A stretch of 64,000 nt of DNA from Anaeromyces robustus (lineage: Eukaryota > Neocallimastigomycota > Neocallimastigomycetes > Neocallimastigales > Neocallimastigaceae). Position 1 is the first letter of the stretch. Each line of letters opens with the position of its first letter. The translations under genes and the position numbers were made by a program. Positions 1 through 12,542 of this stretch are shown here, one piece after another. The stretch spans positions 355,831-419,830 of the forward strand of contig MCFG01000007.1 of the NCBI GenBank assembly GCA_002104895.1, read 5' to 3'. The notes under the pieces were generated by a model. That model did no database searches. It was not told the DNA's origin and saw only the letters and a program-made list of their open reading frames with translations.

Positions 1-471
1 TTATTATTTAATATATTTGAAATATTCAATTGTTTCAATATATAAATATATAGATATTTTTAAGTATTTTTACCTTTTTCCAATATTACATTAATATAAT
101 TTTTAATCATTTCATTTTCAACAATAGATGTGACATTTTTCCTTGTTATACTATCAACATAACCATTATAACAACCTAAATTACATCTTTCAACCTCTTC
201 ATTTAAATAAGCCTCAACACGTTGTAAATATTCAGCAATTAATTGACCATGATTAGTGGCCACAGTAATTTTATTAATATAAGATCTACTTTCATTTCTA
301 TAAAATTCTGTAGAAGCATCTAAAAATGAAATTTCAAAATCTTCATATATATTTAAATCTATAAACATTTTTATTATAGTTCTTAATAATATATAGGTAT
401 TTTTTTCATTTCCTGCCATAAAATTCTTTTGTCTTTTTTTTTTTTTTTTTTTGTTGTTGTTATTGTGGTTG

Positions 472-503
<32 letters not shown>

Positions 504-621
504 TAATATTATGATAGTTATAATGATTATGATTATATATAATATGAATTTTAATTTATGATTTCAATTAATTTATTTATAAAGTTATTTATTAATTATT
601 GTTAATTGTTGTTAATTATTG

Positions 622-653
<32 letters not shown>

Positions 654-1374
654 TATCACATTCAATGAATTGAAGTAAATCATTAATAGTTTTTATTCTT
701 ATATTAGTAATGTTAACAACATAAGTTTTAAATAATTCTAAACCCAATGACCATAATGATCCTATTTTTATTTCTCTTAAAGCGTAAGTACGATCCAAAT
801 ATAAAAATATACTTCTTATCATTATCTTTTTAGTTGTTGTTATTGTTGTTAAGGGGAAAAAATAAATAAATAATATATATTAATTAAAAATAAAAATAAA
901 ATTAATAATGAATTTTATTTTTCTAACAATAATTAATATTTTAATACTAACCAGTTTTTTACAAAATGAAATCCAAAGTGAACTTAAAGAGACTATAAAA
1001 TTTTCATCTTCAAGTCTGAAAAAATATATATATTATATTTTTAAATTGATATATTATATATTATTATTTAAAAATAAATAACATATATTAATTAATAAAA
1101 TTTTATGGTATTAAAAAAGAAAAAAAGAAAAAAAGAAAAAAAAGGAAATCCTTTTGTAATAATAAATTCATATTTTACTTTGCTGATATATTAATAAATT
1201 CTTGTTTAAGGTAGTTTATTAATTCATTTTTAATATTTTCATAAAGTTTTGAAGCATAATTATATTTACAAAGATTTTCACAAAGCTAAATACAAATGTT
1301 TATAAGTATTTAATTGAATAAGTTAAAAACTATTTATAACAAATTAAAACTAATACATATTCTTTATAATTTAA

Positions 1375-1417
<43 letters not shown>

Positions 1418-1945
1418 AAACCGTGTATAATTCTTCTAAACTATCAGATAATGGTGTAGAATTATAAATTGCATCCATAGCTGTTTTTAATCTTTTCCAT
1501 TCCATATCAAAATTTATTGTTAATGTTGGAATATCTTTTATATATAATATTGATTCAATAAATTAAAAAAAAAAAAAAAAAAGCATTTGTTTTATTTAAA
1601 TAAAAATTTTCAATTAAAAAAAAAAAAAAAAAAAAAAAAAATTTGTATATGTATATTCATATTTTAATTATTTCAACATAACAAAATGAATGGAAGTTAA
1701 ATAATAATAGTAATATATAAACCTTGTAATGGACAAAATTCAATTTTTTTTCTAGTAGTCTTGATTTCAAATTGTTTTCCATCTGTTGGAAAACCTAATA
1801 AATTATTATCTGCATTATACATATTAACGTCATTCATTTTATTAAATGCTAAATCTGTTTTTGCTCTTTTATTTCTTTCTAAATGATTATTAAAATAGAG
1901 ATTTTTTTTCCCCTTTAAAGAAAATGTCTTTCTTAAACTATTCAT
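1..1945 (-). CDS. CUL4: Cullin-4 scaffold, N-terminal part (gene continues past left edge)
   Basis: Six exons on the minus strand: 1723-1945, 1422-1534, 1179-1285, 952-1015, 653-825 and 74-432. All frames join correctly and give about 346 residues before an intron that runs off the window. The protein matches the N-terminal cullin repeats of CUL4: WKRLKTAMDAIYNST with LEELY (exon 2), LCENLCKYNYASKLYENIK (exon 3), IMIRSIFLYLDRTYAL and the LGLELFKTYVV stretch (exon 5), and EYLQRVEAYLNEEVERC (exon 6). IRSIFLYLDRTY favours CUL4 over CUL1 or CUL3. In the family this scaffold binds a DDB1-type adaptor through its N-terminus and RBX1 plus an E2 through its C-terminus, which lies outside the window. 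The start ATG at 1943-1945 is the only ATG that opens the frame of exon 1. Exon 6 needs acceptor CT at 433-434 to keep phase. Family membership is strong; the CUL4 class is likely. Confidence 0.86.
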
Positions 1946-2438
1946 ATATTTATTATTGAATTTATATTCTTTATTATTATAATTTTAGGTATTATCCATT
2001 TATATATTTATAATAAAATTATATAATATTAAAAATATACATAAATAATACAATTATTAAAATTAGTTACAACAGTTTATTCATTCTTATTTTCTTTATC
2101 ATTAAATATATTAAATATTATATATTATTTAACATTTATAATAACGTTTGATTTTTGAAGTCAATATTATAATTATATATAATAAAGATATATACAAAAA
2201 TAATAAGGTTTTTTCCTCTTAATGAAATTCACTTTAACGCATTTAAATATCTATATTCTTTTCTTGATTATTAATAAAAATATTCTATAAAATATATATT
2301 TAAAAAAAAAAAAAAAAGTTATTAAAAATGAATTTTAAATTATATATTACTTTTAAATTGTAAATCTTTTAACTTTTTACATTTTTTTACTTTTTTAAAA
2401 AAAATAATTATTAATTATATACATAATTATATACATTA

Positions 2439-2475
<37 letters not shown>

Positions 2476-2832
2476 TCATTATTTATTATTCATTAATAAT
2501 AAAATTCAACAAATAAAAAAAAGAACAATACAAAAAAAAAAAAAAAATTAGAAAAGCAAAAGCTATATACATTTTTAAAAGATGATTATATATATATTTA
2601 AATAAAAAAATGTTTTATTAAAAAATAAATTTATCATAAATTAAATTTTTATAATATTATAAAATATATTAATTATTTATAAAAACATAATCAAAGATAT
2701 TATTGAGAAAGTTATATATATAAATATAAGAGTAGAAGAAATATTAAAAAAAAAAAAAAATACTTTTTATACTTTTACAATGAAAATTCTTCTAGATAAA
2801 AAAAGAAGCAATATTTGTATATTTTTTATTTC

Positions 2833-2869
<37 letters not shown>

Positions 2870-3313
2870 AACTTTAAATTTTTTTAATTTTAATATATAT
2901 TAATAAGTAATTTATAAAATTAATTAATAGTTCAAATATTAATATTTCTTAATAATTTTTTTCTCAAAAATTTAAATTTAATAAATTATAAAATGTATCA
3001 TAATTATCATTATACTATTATAAATTTTAAATATGATATTAATAATAGTATAATGAAATTACAATATATATAGATGATAAGTAAATATTAAAATATTACT
3101 TTTGTTATTGTAATTAATCAAAAATAAAATATAAAAGATTATCTTTTTTTTTTTCCTGTTACTAATGAAAATTTTATTTAATTATTAATATAAAAAATAT
3201 TAAAAAGAGTTAAAAAAAAAAAAATAAAATAAAACTATATATATAAATCTTTAAATAATTAAAATAAAATAAAATTTAGGAATAATAAAAAATATTAAAA
3301 AAATGTTTGGTTT

Positions 3314-3357
<44 letters not shown>

Positions 3358-3701
3358 TTGTTGTTGTTGTTGTTGTTGTTATTATTGTAATTATTCTAAT
3401 TATTGTAATTAAAATTATTTAATTTTTATGTTATATTAATTACTATATCCATATCAATATTATTAAAAAAAAAAAATAGAAAAAAAATATTATATCAAGA
3501 AAAAAAAAGATTATAAATTACAAAATTATCTATTTATAATACATATTTATATGATATAATACAACTATATTACATAAAATATAATAAATATAATGTAATA
3601 TATTTTATTATTACAGGATATAGTAAATAATAAATAATAATAATAAATTAAAGAAATATCTATCTATATATAAATAATATAAATATTCTTAGTCATTCAA
3701 T
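1946..3701. other. Gene-free AT-rich spacer with homopolymer runs
   Basis: No coding signal is visible on either strand. The stretch holds the upstream region of the cullin gene, an ATT run near 2441-2475, a long poly-A near 2836-2868, and a long poly-T at 3317-3356 followed by a short TTG/TTA run. No tRNA-like box or other structured element was recognised. Confidence 0.6.
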
Positions 3702-4604
3702 TTAATTAAATGCCATAAAAATTAAAAACATAATAGCTATAGTAATATAAGTTCTTGTAATTGAAATTCCAGATATGTATGAATCTTCAATTATAACATT
3801 ACTAAGATGATCAGTAGCATTTATTGGCTTTGTACCTGTATTATTACTACTAGCTTCTATAATGCCATTATTAAGATTACCATTCATAGTGTTGTTATTG
3901 GAATTCATATTAAAGTTTGAATCAGTAGTAACATTTGGATTAGTATTGGTATTTAAGTTATTATTAGTGTTGGTATTAGTGTTGGTATTAGTATTAGTAT
4001 TAGTGTTGGCATTAGTGTTAGTATTAACGTTAGTATTAGTGTTGGCGTTAGTATTAGCATTAGTATTAGCGTTAGTATTAGCGTTAGTATTTGCATTAGT
4101 ATTAGCATTAGTATTAGCATTAGTATTAGCATTAGTATTGGTATTAGTTACAGTAGAAATGTATTGAGAAGGATCATTAAAATAATTATTTTGAACACAA
4201 TCTATATAACATTGGTTTAAATTAGCCCAATCAGATGGTAAATTATTTGGATATTTAGCAAGGCAACCATTTTGACAATCAGCTGTTCTAAGTACTGAAT
4301 TATGATCTGGAGAAGGAACATTATAACAAGAAGCTACACAATTTAATTCATCATTACAATTTAATTCCTTCAAACATTCTTCTGGAGCTATTAAAATTAA
4401 TATATTTGTATAAAGTAAAATTATATAAAATACATAAAATATATAAAAATTTTTTAATACAAAAATATATACAATTTTATTATTAATTATATTACTACTA
4501 ATAAATAAAAAAGAAAAAAAAAACTTACTGTTAAATGGTAAACAATTAATACCAGAGATAAATAATAATTGAGCTAAAAATACAATTTTATTCATGTTGA
4601 ACAT
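3702..4604 (-). CDS. Secreted Cys-rich protein with Thr/Asn stalk and GPI-type tail
   Basis: Two exons: 4388-4604 is split by an intron at 4388-4528, so coding exons are 4530-4604 (plus base 4529) and 3702-4387, giving 253 residues. The N-terminus is a signal peptide (MNKIVFLAQLLFISG then INC). The mature part starts with a compact set of Cys in the pattern CxxxxxC, CxxxC, a VPSPD segment, CxxxC and a later CxxxC. This resembles a Cys motif (C-x3-C then VPAP or similar) common in fungal GPI proteins. A stalk of about 35 alternating Thr-Asn/Ala-Asn dipeptides follows, then a hydrophobic C-terminus (TIAIMFLIFMAFN) with small residues ahead of it, as expected for a GPI signal. The intron is 141 bp, a multiple of three, and has no in-frame stop, so the unspliced frame reads through as 300 residues. 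Function unknown; probably a wall or surface protein. Confidence 0.75.
   Translation of the reverse strand: MFNMNKIVFLAQLLFISGINCLPFNSKFFFSFLFISSNIINNKIVYIFVLKNFYIFYVFYIILLYTNILILIAPEECLKELNCNDELNCVASCYNVPSPDHNSVLRTADCQNGCLAKYPNNLPSDWANLNQCYIDCVQNNYFNDPSQYISTVTNTNTNANTNANTNANTNANTNANTNANTNANTNANTNTNVNTNTNANTNTNTNTNTNTNTNNNLNTNTNPNVTTDSNFNMNSNNNTMNGNLNNGIIEASSNNTGTKPINATDHLSNVIIEDSYISGISITRTYITIAIMFLIFMAFN
3980..4155 (-). repeat. Coding hexanucleotide repeat (Thr-Asn / Ala-Asn stalk)
   Basis: About thirty tandem six-base units, TTAGTA, TTAGCA or TTGGTA on the plus strand, encode the Thr-Asn and Ala-Asn dipeptide stalk of the secreted protein. Third-base variation among units shows the array is not freshly expanded. 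Confidence 0.85.
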
Positions 4605-5736
4605 TTTATAAATTAAGTATGAATATAGTATTTAATTATTATAAATATTTTTAATTTTAAAATTATTTTTGAATATACTGATAATATTATTAATTTTGAC
4701 AATCTTTCTTCAATGAAATATTAAAAAATTGTAGCTTTATTATGTGCAAGTAAAAATGTGGTTTTCTTATGTAAAAAAATTACTACAATTTTAAATATAA
4801 ATGATATATAAACAGCTTTAATAAAATATTAAAATAATCTATATTACAAATGAAATATTAACAAAGTTAAGTATTGAATAAAGATATAAAAAAGAATATT
4901 AAATGTTAATCTTCTTTATATTCTCTATTCAATAATAATGCTTTTTCTTATTTGTATATATTTTTATCAAGATTTAAATCTGATTAAAAAATATTGAAGC
5001 TATTAAAATAATAATCCGAGAAATAAAAACAAAAAAAAAAAAAAACGACATAATACAAAATTATTAATAGTAAAATATAATAAATAAATAAATACAATAA
5101 ATTTTAATAATAATAATATAATATATTATTAATACTAATATTAAAACTATTAAATAAATATAATTTTTATAATAGTATGTTATTTATATATTTTATTTAT
5201 ATTATTTTATTTAAATTATTATATTATGTTTTAAATAATAATATATTATTATTAATTTAGTTAATATAAAATAAATTAATTGATTACTATATTATGTATA
5301 TATTATAATTTAAGATTCATTATAAAGAATTTGATAAATTTTGAATTTTCTTCAAAAAAAAAAAAAAAAAATTAATGTGCCATTTTTTTTTAATATATAA
5401 TAAATTAAAATATTATTATAATATAATATATATACATATAATATACTTTATATATTGTACAATATATTATTCAATATATTTCATTATAGTGTAACATAAA
5501 ATAAAATATTTAATACATTTAACAATGATATAAAATATATAAAAAAGTTACCTAAAATTAATTATAGAAAAATTAAAAAATATATTAAAAATTATTATTG
5601 TTATTCAATTCTATTTATAATTTATAATTTATGATTATATAAATTATATAAATACTATTAATAAATAAGTATCCATAATATATTATTATAGATTATAATA
5701 TGTTATATTTCCATTTCATATATATTATTGTAATAC

Positions 5737-5854
<118 letters not shown>

Positions 5855-6681
5855 AAAACATAATTCATTAAATATTTTCATTATCATTCTATCCATTATA
5901 TTCATTTAATTATATAAAAAAAATATAATATGAAAAATATTTAATATAAAAATCATTTAAAAATCTTTTTTTTTCTACCATTTGACATTACATCCTTTTC
6001 TTAGCTTTAAAAAATTAATTGACTGACTTTTAAAATCCATTTTTAAAGGATAAATTATTATATATTAAATTATCATAATAATTATCATTAAATAATAAAA
6101 ACTAAAAACTTATAAATTTAATTTAACACCAATCCAATATTTAATTTAAATAATATATAATAAAATATTTTTTAATTAATTACTATTACAATATTACAAT
6201 AAGAGTTTAATAATTACAAAATTACCTTTTTTATTTATTTTTATTATAAAAAATACATATATGGATAAAGCTAAATGAATCACAGTTATAGTTATGATAA
6301 AAAAAAAATAAAGTTCTAATTAAATAAATAAAAACTTATAAGATGAATGCTTATATATAAAAAAAATTACCTTAATTATTTTTATATTTTTCATTCATAT
6401 AATATATATAATATATACTATTTACATTTTACTTAAATATTTAAAGGAAAAAAAAAAATAATCACTTTTTAAATTTTAAAAATGTAATTATATAATATGA
6501 TAATGCAATAAAATAATTATAATAAGCCATTAAAAGAAATCATAATAAAAATATGTGTTTCTGTTTTGTTTTTGTTGTTTATTTTGTTATTTTGTTACTC
6601 TTAACAGAAAGAATAAATTTATTATTATTATGATGATGATTTAATTAATATTTTATGATATTAATATTTTTTTAACTTTAC

Positions 6682-6940
<259 letters not shown>

Positions 6941-8027
6941 TATTAATTAATTAATTATGGATGATTATAAAAATTATCCTTAAAATAGTAATAATAAATA
7001 ATAAAAAAAAAAAAAGGGAAAGCTTTAAAATATCAAAAACTAAGAAAAACATGTAAGAAACATATTTATTATATTAATATATAATTATATTGTATTTATA
7101 TATATTGCTTTATATTCATTTTATATTTAAATTTTCTGCCGTTTTTTTTTTTTTTTTTTTTTTAATTAAATTTAATAAATGGATAATAATTAAAAAAAGA
7201 GATCATAAACATAAATATTAAAACATTAAGAATAATTTTTAGAAAAAATAGTTATCTATTATACAATTAATTATAATTAAACATTATATACATAAATATT
7301 TTATATTATTTATATAATATTATTTATTGTGATTTATATTTTATTTAATATTTTTTATAAATATTTAAATATTATTAAAATTAAATACTAAAAATAGTTT
7401 TTTTTTTTAAAATTTCCTTTTTTTATTTTTTTTAACGGTAATTTTTTTAAATATTTTTAAAAATTATTTAATTAAAAAAAAAATGGTTACATTAAATGAG
7501 GAAAAAATAAAATAATTAAAACTAATATATATATAGAATAAAAATAGTTAAAAAACTTATCTAAATTCTTATATTTATAATAAAATGATAAATATTGTTA
7601 TAATAAAATTAACGTATACTAATTAATTAATAATTATAAAAAGAATAAATGAATTAGGAGTATACTTATATTATATTTTATTAATTATCATTTATTTTCT
7701 TTTATTTAGCTTTATTAATAAATTAATAATAAAAAATATTTCATAAATTCAATTATTTAAATATAAATATTCTTTAATATTTATGCTATTATTTACTTCA
7801 TTAAATATAAAATAGATGTTTCATATATATGATTTTATTATTTATTTATGTATTATTATAATTTTTATCTTTATTTTTATTTTTATTCTTATTTTTATTT
7901 TTATGATTAATTCTTATTTGTTTAATCAACTACCTATTAAAAAAAAAAAGATATACTTATTTTAAAAAGGATTTCAACTAAAAAAAATAATTAAGAAAAA
8001 TTCATTATTATTAATATAAAAATAATT

Positions 8028-8285
8028 AATCAGCTTTAATAATTTTTTTCTTTTTTTTTTTATCAAAACCTTTCATATCATTTAATAAGCCTTGACTTTT
8101 CATATATTTTGCATTAGCTTCCTTTGAATCAATTCCATTGTTACAAGATACTATAGATACTACTCTTGATTCATCTTTACTATAAATAACACTTTCAACA
8201 TTGATTCAAAATTTTGGATAATAAATGTTTTTTTCAGCGCTCTTTGTAATAAAAATTTCTTCCGATTTTATATCAAATAAATGAT
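8028..8285 (-). pseudogene. Decayed C-terminal coding fragment, family unknown
   Basis: The minus strand from about 8285 to 8034 reads as protein-like sequence (EEIFITKSAEKNIYYPKF, then INVESVIYSKDESRVVSI, then KYMKSQGLLNDMKG), followed by a Lys run and a stop. One in-frame TGA near 8199-8205 breaks the frame where a TGG would restore sense. Composition is much less biased than in the flanking spacer, which supports a former gene. I do not recognise the family. It is cut off on its 5' side by the ATT microsatellite at 8320-8469. Confidence 0.4.
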
Positions 8286-8317
8286 TAATTGATTAACTTT
8301 TTCTTTTCCATTTCTCT

Positions 8318-8470
<153 letters not shown>

Positions 8471-8572
8471 AATTTTATTATTTAATAATTATTATTGTTA
8501 GAATTCCTATATAATTGACAAATTAAATTATGACAATTAATACATTAATAAATAAAATACATAGATTATTCT

Positions 8573-8641
8573 AATTTTATGTAAACGTGATCACGTGATA
8601 ATCAGAACACGTGTTCACATATTAGTGGTTAATTTTATGTA
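8573..8641. promoter_or_regulatory. Palindrome cluster with two CACGTG boxes
   Basis: Three overlapping or adjacent perfect palindromes: CGTGATCACG (8586-8595), ATCACGTGAT (8590-8599) and GAACACGTGTTC (8605-8616). Each of the last two is centred on the E-box CACGTG, the core bound by fungal bHLH factors of the Cbf1/Pho4 type. The group is flanked by a direct repeat AATTTTATGTA (8573-8583 and about 8631-8641). No gene start lies nearby, so its target is unclear. Confidence 0.5.
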
Positions 8642-8803
8642 CGCCACAATAAATTTATTATTGTATAAATATATGTATTTTTCATTTACTTAAATCAATG
8701 TAATTACCAAAATTAAAATATATTTTATTAATAAATAAAGTTTATTATAAAAACCTATATAATAAAACGTTTTATTAAATTCACTTTTTAATAATTATTA
8801 TTA

Positions 8804-8957
<154 letters not shown>

Positions 8958-9100
8958 CATAACAACTATCAAGGAAAGTATTAAGCATCGAGTAATAGAT
9001 ATTATCTTCATAATCTTCATCAGAGTCTATAGATATTTCTAGCGATTTTTCTTCAATTCAATAGTTAAGGTGAACTTCAAAAATTAAGTTTTTGTTTTTG
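8958..9100 (-). pseudogene. Decayed acidic coding fragment
   Basis: The minus strand reads EVHLNY, a stop, then IEEKSLEISIDSDEDYED, NIYYSMLNTFLDSCYE and a stop formed at the edge of the ATTT array. The sequence is protein-like but broken. It may be the 3' end of the same decayed unit as the next entry. Family not recognised. Confidence 0.35.
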
Positions 9101-9239
9101 TTTTTTTTTTTTTATTTTTTATATAGCACACAATTCGTACATCATCTTTATTGAATTTAAATATTAAAATACATGAATCATAAAAAAAAACACATAATAA
9201 AAAAAAATGATACTAAAAAAAATAAAAAACCAGTTAAAC

Positions 9240-10520
9240 ATTATAGATAATAATGAATAATACTGCAGGGAAAAAAAGTAGTATAATAATATATAAAAAC
9301 AATAAATCCATACTAGCCCTTAATTCTACATATAGAATTAAAGTAAAATTGATCTATCCTATTCCATTTGGGTCGGTAATAGGATCAGCATTTGCCCTAC
9401 TAGGCTGTCCTACTGTGTTATCAGCATTGACGTTTCTTGGAGAGGTTGGTTTTGAATTTATTGAACAATATATGTTGTCTTTTACAGACAATAGGCATGA
9501 TATCATTCAATAGAGCCGCAGATCACAATAAAAATGGGGATTTTGAATATGTACCAGACTCAGTCTGACACTTAAACAAACATTCCCATTCCTTTTTGTA
9601 TGGGCAATTGTTAATTCTTCCACTAAAACCATATTCTCTTCCCTCTTCCACCAATTAAAAAAATATAAATTCGATACCTATTAACAATTTTGCTATTTCC
9701 TAAAATATTTATATTACTTATACTATTGATCCTATTATTATCACTATTTTTATAACCCTTAACAATATTATTAATTCTATTATCTATACTAGAGTTATCA
9801 CTAGTCACAACTAGACTATTAAAAAGATTATCTAAAAAATAAAAAAATTTTCTATCTAGATCAGAAAAATGATTAATATGAAGATTTTTAAATAGGAAAC
9901 AATTAACAAACCAATGGACAATTCTTTGATAATTGTCACAATAGAAACATCATGAACAACAATTAGGACAAGAATTATTAATCAAAAATTAAGTCATCGG
10001 TGTAATAAATAATTGTATTTCTATCTTGTTCAAAGGCCATTAAGTTGAAAATCCAATGAAAACTTTGATATTTTACACTACGTAGAAAAGTTTTTCAAAA
10101 GTTGATATACCTTTAATCACAATCTTGTAATTAAATTGAAAATACATCATATTCTCATAATCTGGAAGAACACAAATTGATGTTGAGGGGGTACATTAAT
10201 GCAAAGTCTTGTATGTCTTTTGAAAATACATATTTACATTCAATTTAACAAAATAGTAGCTCTTTAGCTGGACTTTTCGTAAATGTTGTCTCTAAATATT
10301 TAATTTTCTTTTTTGAAAGACCTTTTAATTTTTTTTCTTTGGTACAAGATTCTTTAGGTCCATAAATAATAATAAAGCATACTAGGAATATTTTTTTATA
10401 ATTAGTTCTTTAATAATACAAAAAGATTTTTCCCATTTATTAAAACAACGAATTTGAATAATAGCACAAATCGCTGAAAAGGTAGTTAATCGCTGAAAAG
10501 GTAGTTAATAAATGGGAATA
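9240..10520 (-). pseudogene. Decayed coding unit, probable non-LTR retroelement remnant
   Basis: This stretch has a clearly higher GC content than its surroundings, and the minus strand gives several protein-like blocks separated by stops and frame breaks. From 5' to 3' these include SAICAIIQIRCF followed by KWEKS, a Lys-rich block (GPKESCTKEKKLKGLSKKK), KDIQDFALMYPLNINLC, IIYYTDDLIF (similar to a reverse transcriptase YxDD box), and CPNC followed by HWFVNCFLFKNL. The last resembles the C-terminal zinc-binding region of fungal LINE proteins (CPxC...HxxxxC). Further blocks continue to about 9370 (NADNTVGQPSRANADPITD). The block order does not fit one simple LINE ORF, so the assignment is tentative. 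The plus-strand frame at 9253-9513 is probably a shadow. Confidence 0.4.
10432..10516. repeat. 12-bp inverted repeat enclosing a 19-bp tandem duplication
   Basis: CCCATTTATTAA at 10432-10443 is perfectly inverted at 10505-10516. Between them a 19-base unit beginning TCGCTGAAAAGG is duplicated exactly (10471-10489 and 10490-10508). This lies at the 5' end of the decayed element and could mark an element border or a repair scar. Confidence 0.6.
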
Positions 10521-11075
10521 AACTTCTTATTAAGATATGGTATAAGTGTAAATATTAAGGTTAATAGATTTATGTCCAAGACTCTAAAATAATCCTCTAT
10601 TAAACCTAAATTGAACTTTTTTAGTTTTATTTTTATTAGAACCTAAAAGGAGAGAATAGGTAATTTAAAATACCTATAATATGGTAAAAAAGAACATTTT
10701 TTTTGAACCAACAGATTATTACGATTAAAGAGAAAACGTGAAAATGACTATATTAATATCAATATTGTTTTATATTATTCATTAAAATAAAAATGTATAT
10801 AATTAAGAAAATGTTTTATATATATAATAATTGATAATATCTTTAATTCATTTACATCTATATATTAAATGCATGTATAAATATTATATTATATAACTTA
10901 TATATATATATACTACTACTCCTTTTAAAAAAAAGGAAAAAAAAAAAATGCCTTTTTATAGAATAATTTCTTAAATATATATATAATTATAAACTATAAA
11001 CAAAAATTTATAAATTAAATTGTAAAATTCATTTTATTATATTCTTGTTAATAAAATATAACTTTATACCTTATA
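10521..11075. other. Gene-free spacer
   Basis: No coding signal was recognised. The part up to about 10750 keeps the slightly higher GC of the decayed element and may be its outer edge. Confidence 0.5.
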
Positions 11076-11076
11076 A

Positions 11077-11486
11077 TAATTATCAATAAATCTTTATATC
11101 CTTACAAACTTTGAATTATGAATGGGATTAATTACAGACTTTAAGCAATAAAAATATAAAAATAATAATTATCAATAAATCTTTATATCCTTACAAACTT
11201 TAAATTATGAATGGGATTAACAGACTTTAAACAATAAAAATATAAAATACAAAATAAAAAATTTCTATAAAAATAAAAATAAAAATAAAAATAAAAAAAA
11301 ATAAATTATGAATGGGATTAATTACAGACTTTAAACAATAAAAATATAAAATACAAAATAAAAAATTTCTATAAAAATAAAAATAAAAATAAAAATAAAA
11401 AAATAAATTATGAATGGGATTAATTACAGACTTTAAACAATAAAAATATAAAATACAAAATAAAAAATTTCTATAAAAATAAAAAT

Positions 11487-11523
<37 letters not shown>

Positions 11524-11745
11524 GCAATAAAATAATGAAAATTTTATTTAAATTTAATTTAAAAAGTACATGTTATAAAGTAATTGTACATATTAAAACT
11601 TAATCTAATAAAGAATAAAAATAAAAATAAAAAAATAAATTATGAATGGGATTAATTACAGACTTTAAACAATAAAAATATAAAATACAAAATAAAAAAT
11701 TTCTATAAAAATAAAAATAAAAATAAAAATAAAAAAATAACATAT
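11077..11745. repeat. Satellite-like direct repeat, period about 101-102 bp
   Basis: Five copies share the core AATTATGAATGGGATTAA, then a CAGACTTTAA block, with cores starting near 11114, 11202, 11303, 11405 and 11638. Copies 2-4 are regularly spaced (101 and 102 bp). Copies 3-5 are almost identical and end in AAAAAT hexamers. Copies 1 and 2 also share an upstream block (TCTTTATATCCTTACAAACT). About 130 bp with a poly-T core (near 11485-11615) is inserted between copies 4 and 5. Confidence 0.85.
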
Positions 11746-12542
11746 TACTATTATTTAAATAATACTAATTAATGACCACTTTTTTTGTTTAAAAATATTA
11801 TTAACTCTAATTTATTGCATTCAATTCAATAATTTATTTTTCCCTTAAATTTTAAATTTATCCTCTTTTTTTTTTTTTTAAAAAATTACTCAAAAAAGAA
11901 AAAAAAAAAATTAAATTATTTAAAATAAATCATTTAAAAAAATTTTTGTAATTTACATATAAAGTTTAAATTTAAATATTAAATATACAAAAATTATAAA
12001 AATAATTAACCTTAAAATATTCCTTTATATATATTTCCTCTCTCCTTAAATCATTAACTATTTATTTCGTCAAGTTTTTAAAATAAATCCACCTAATATA
12101 TATTTTTCAATATTTCTTATATTATTTATCATACATATTGAATTAATTCGAAAATTTATAAAATCTTCAAATATTATTTAATTATGTGCGTACGACAGAA
12201 TTAATTTTTATTTCTTGAAATAAATTATGAATGCAATTAAATTATCTAAATCCTAATTAAACGATATTTCTTGAGAATTATTATTAAAATTGATTTATAT
12301 TTACTTAAAATAAAGCCATATTACAAAATTCATAATAATCGTACTACTAAAATATATATTTATTGAGAATAAGTTGCTCCTCACTTATAAATATTTGAAT
12401 ATTTTTAATAACACAAAAATTGTAATTATTATGTTTATTTGATTTTTTGTATTGTATAATTTGATATTACAATCGAGGTAAAAACATAGTACATTATTTT
12501 TCTACTCGAATTTTGACTATAAAATTTTACAATTTTAAGTGT
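11746..12542. other. Gene-free spacer downstream of eS28
   Basis: No coding frame or RNA gene was seen. It contains the 3' side of the ribosomal protein gene and otherwise ordinary AT-rich sequence. Confidence 0.55.

Noticed and set aside
3862-4167. Val/Leu-repeat plus-strand frame
   Set aside because: Shadow of the Thr-Asn/Ala-Asn stalk encoded on the minus strand.
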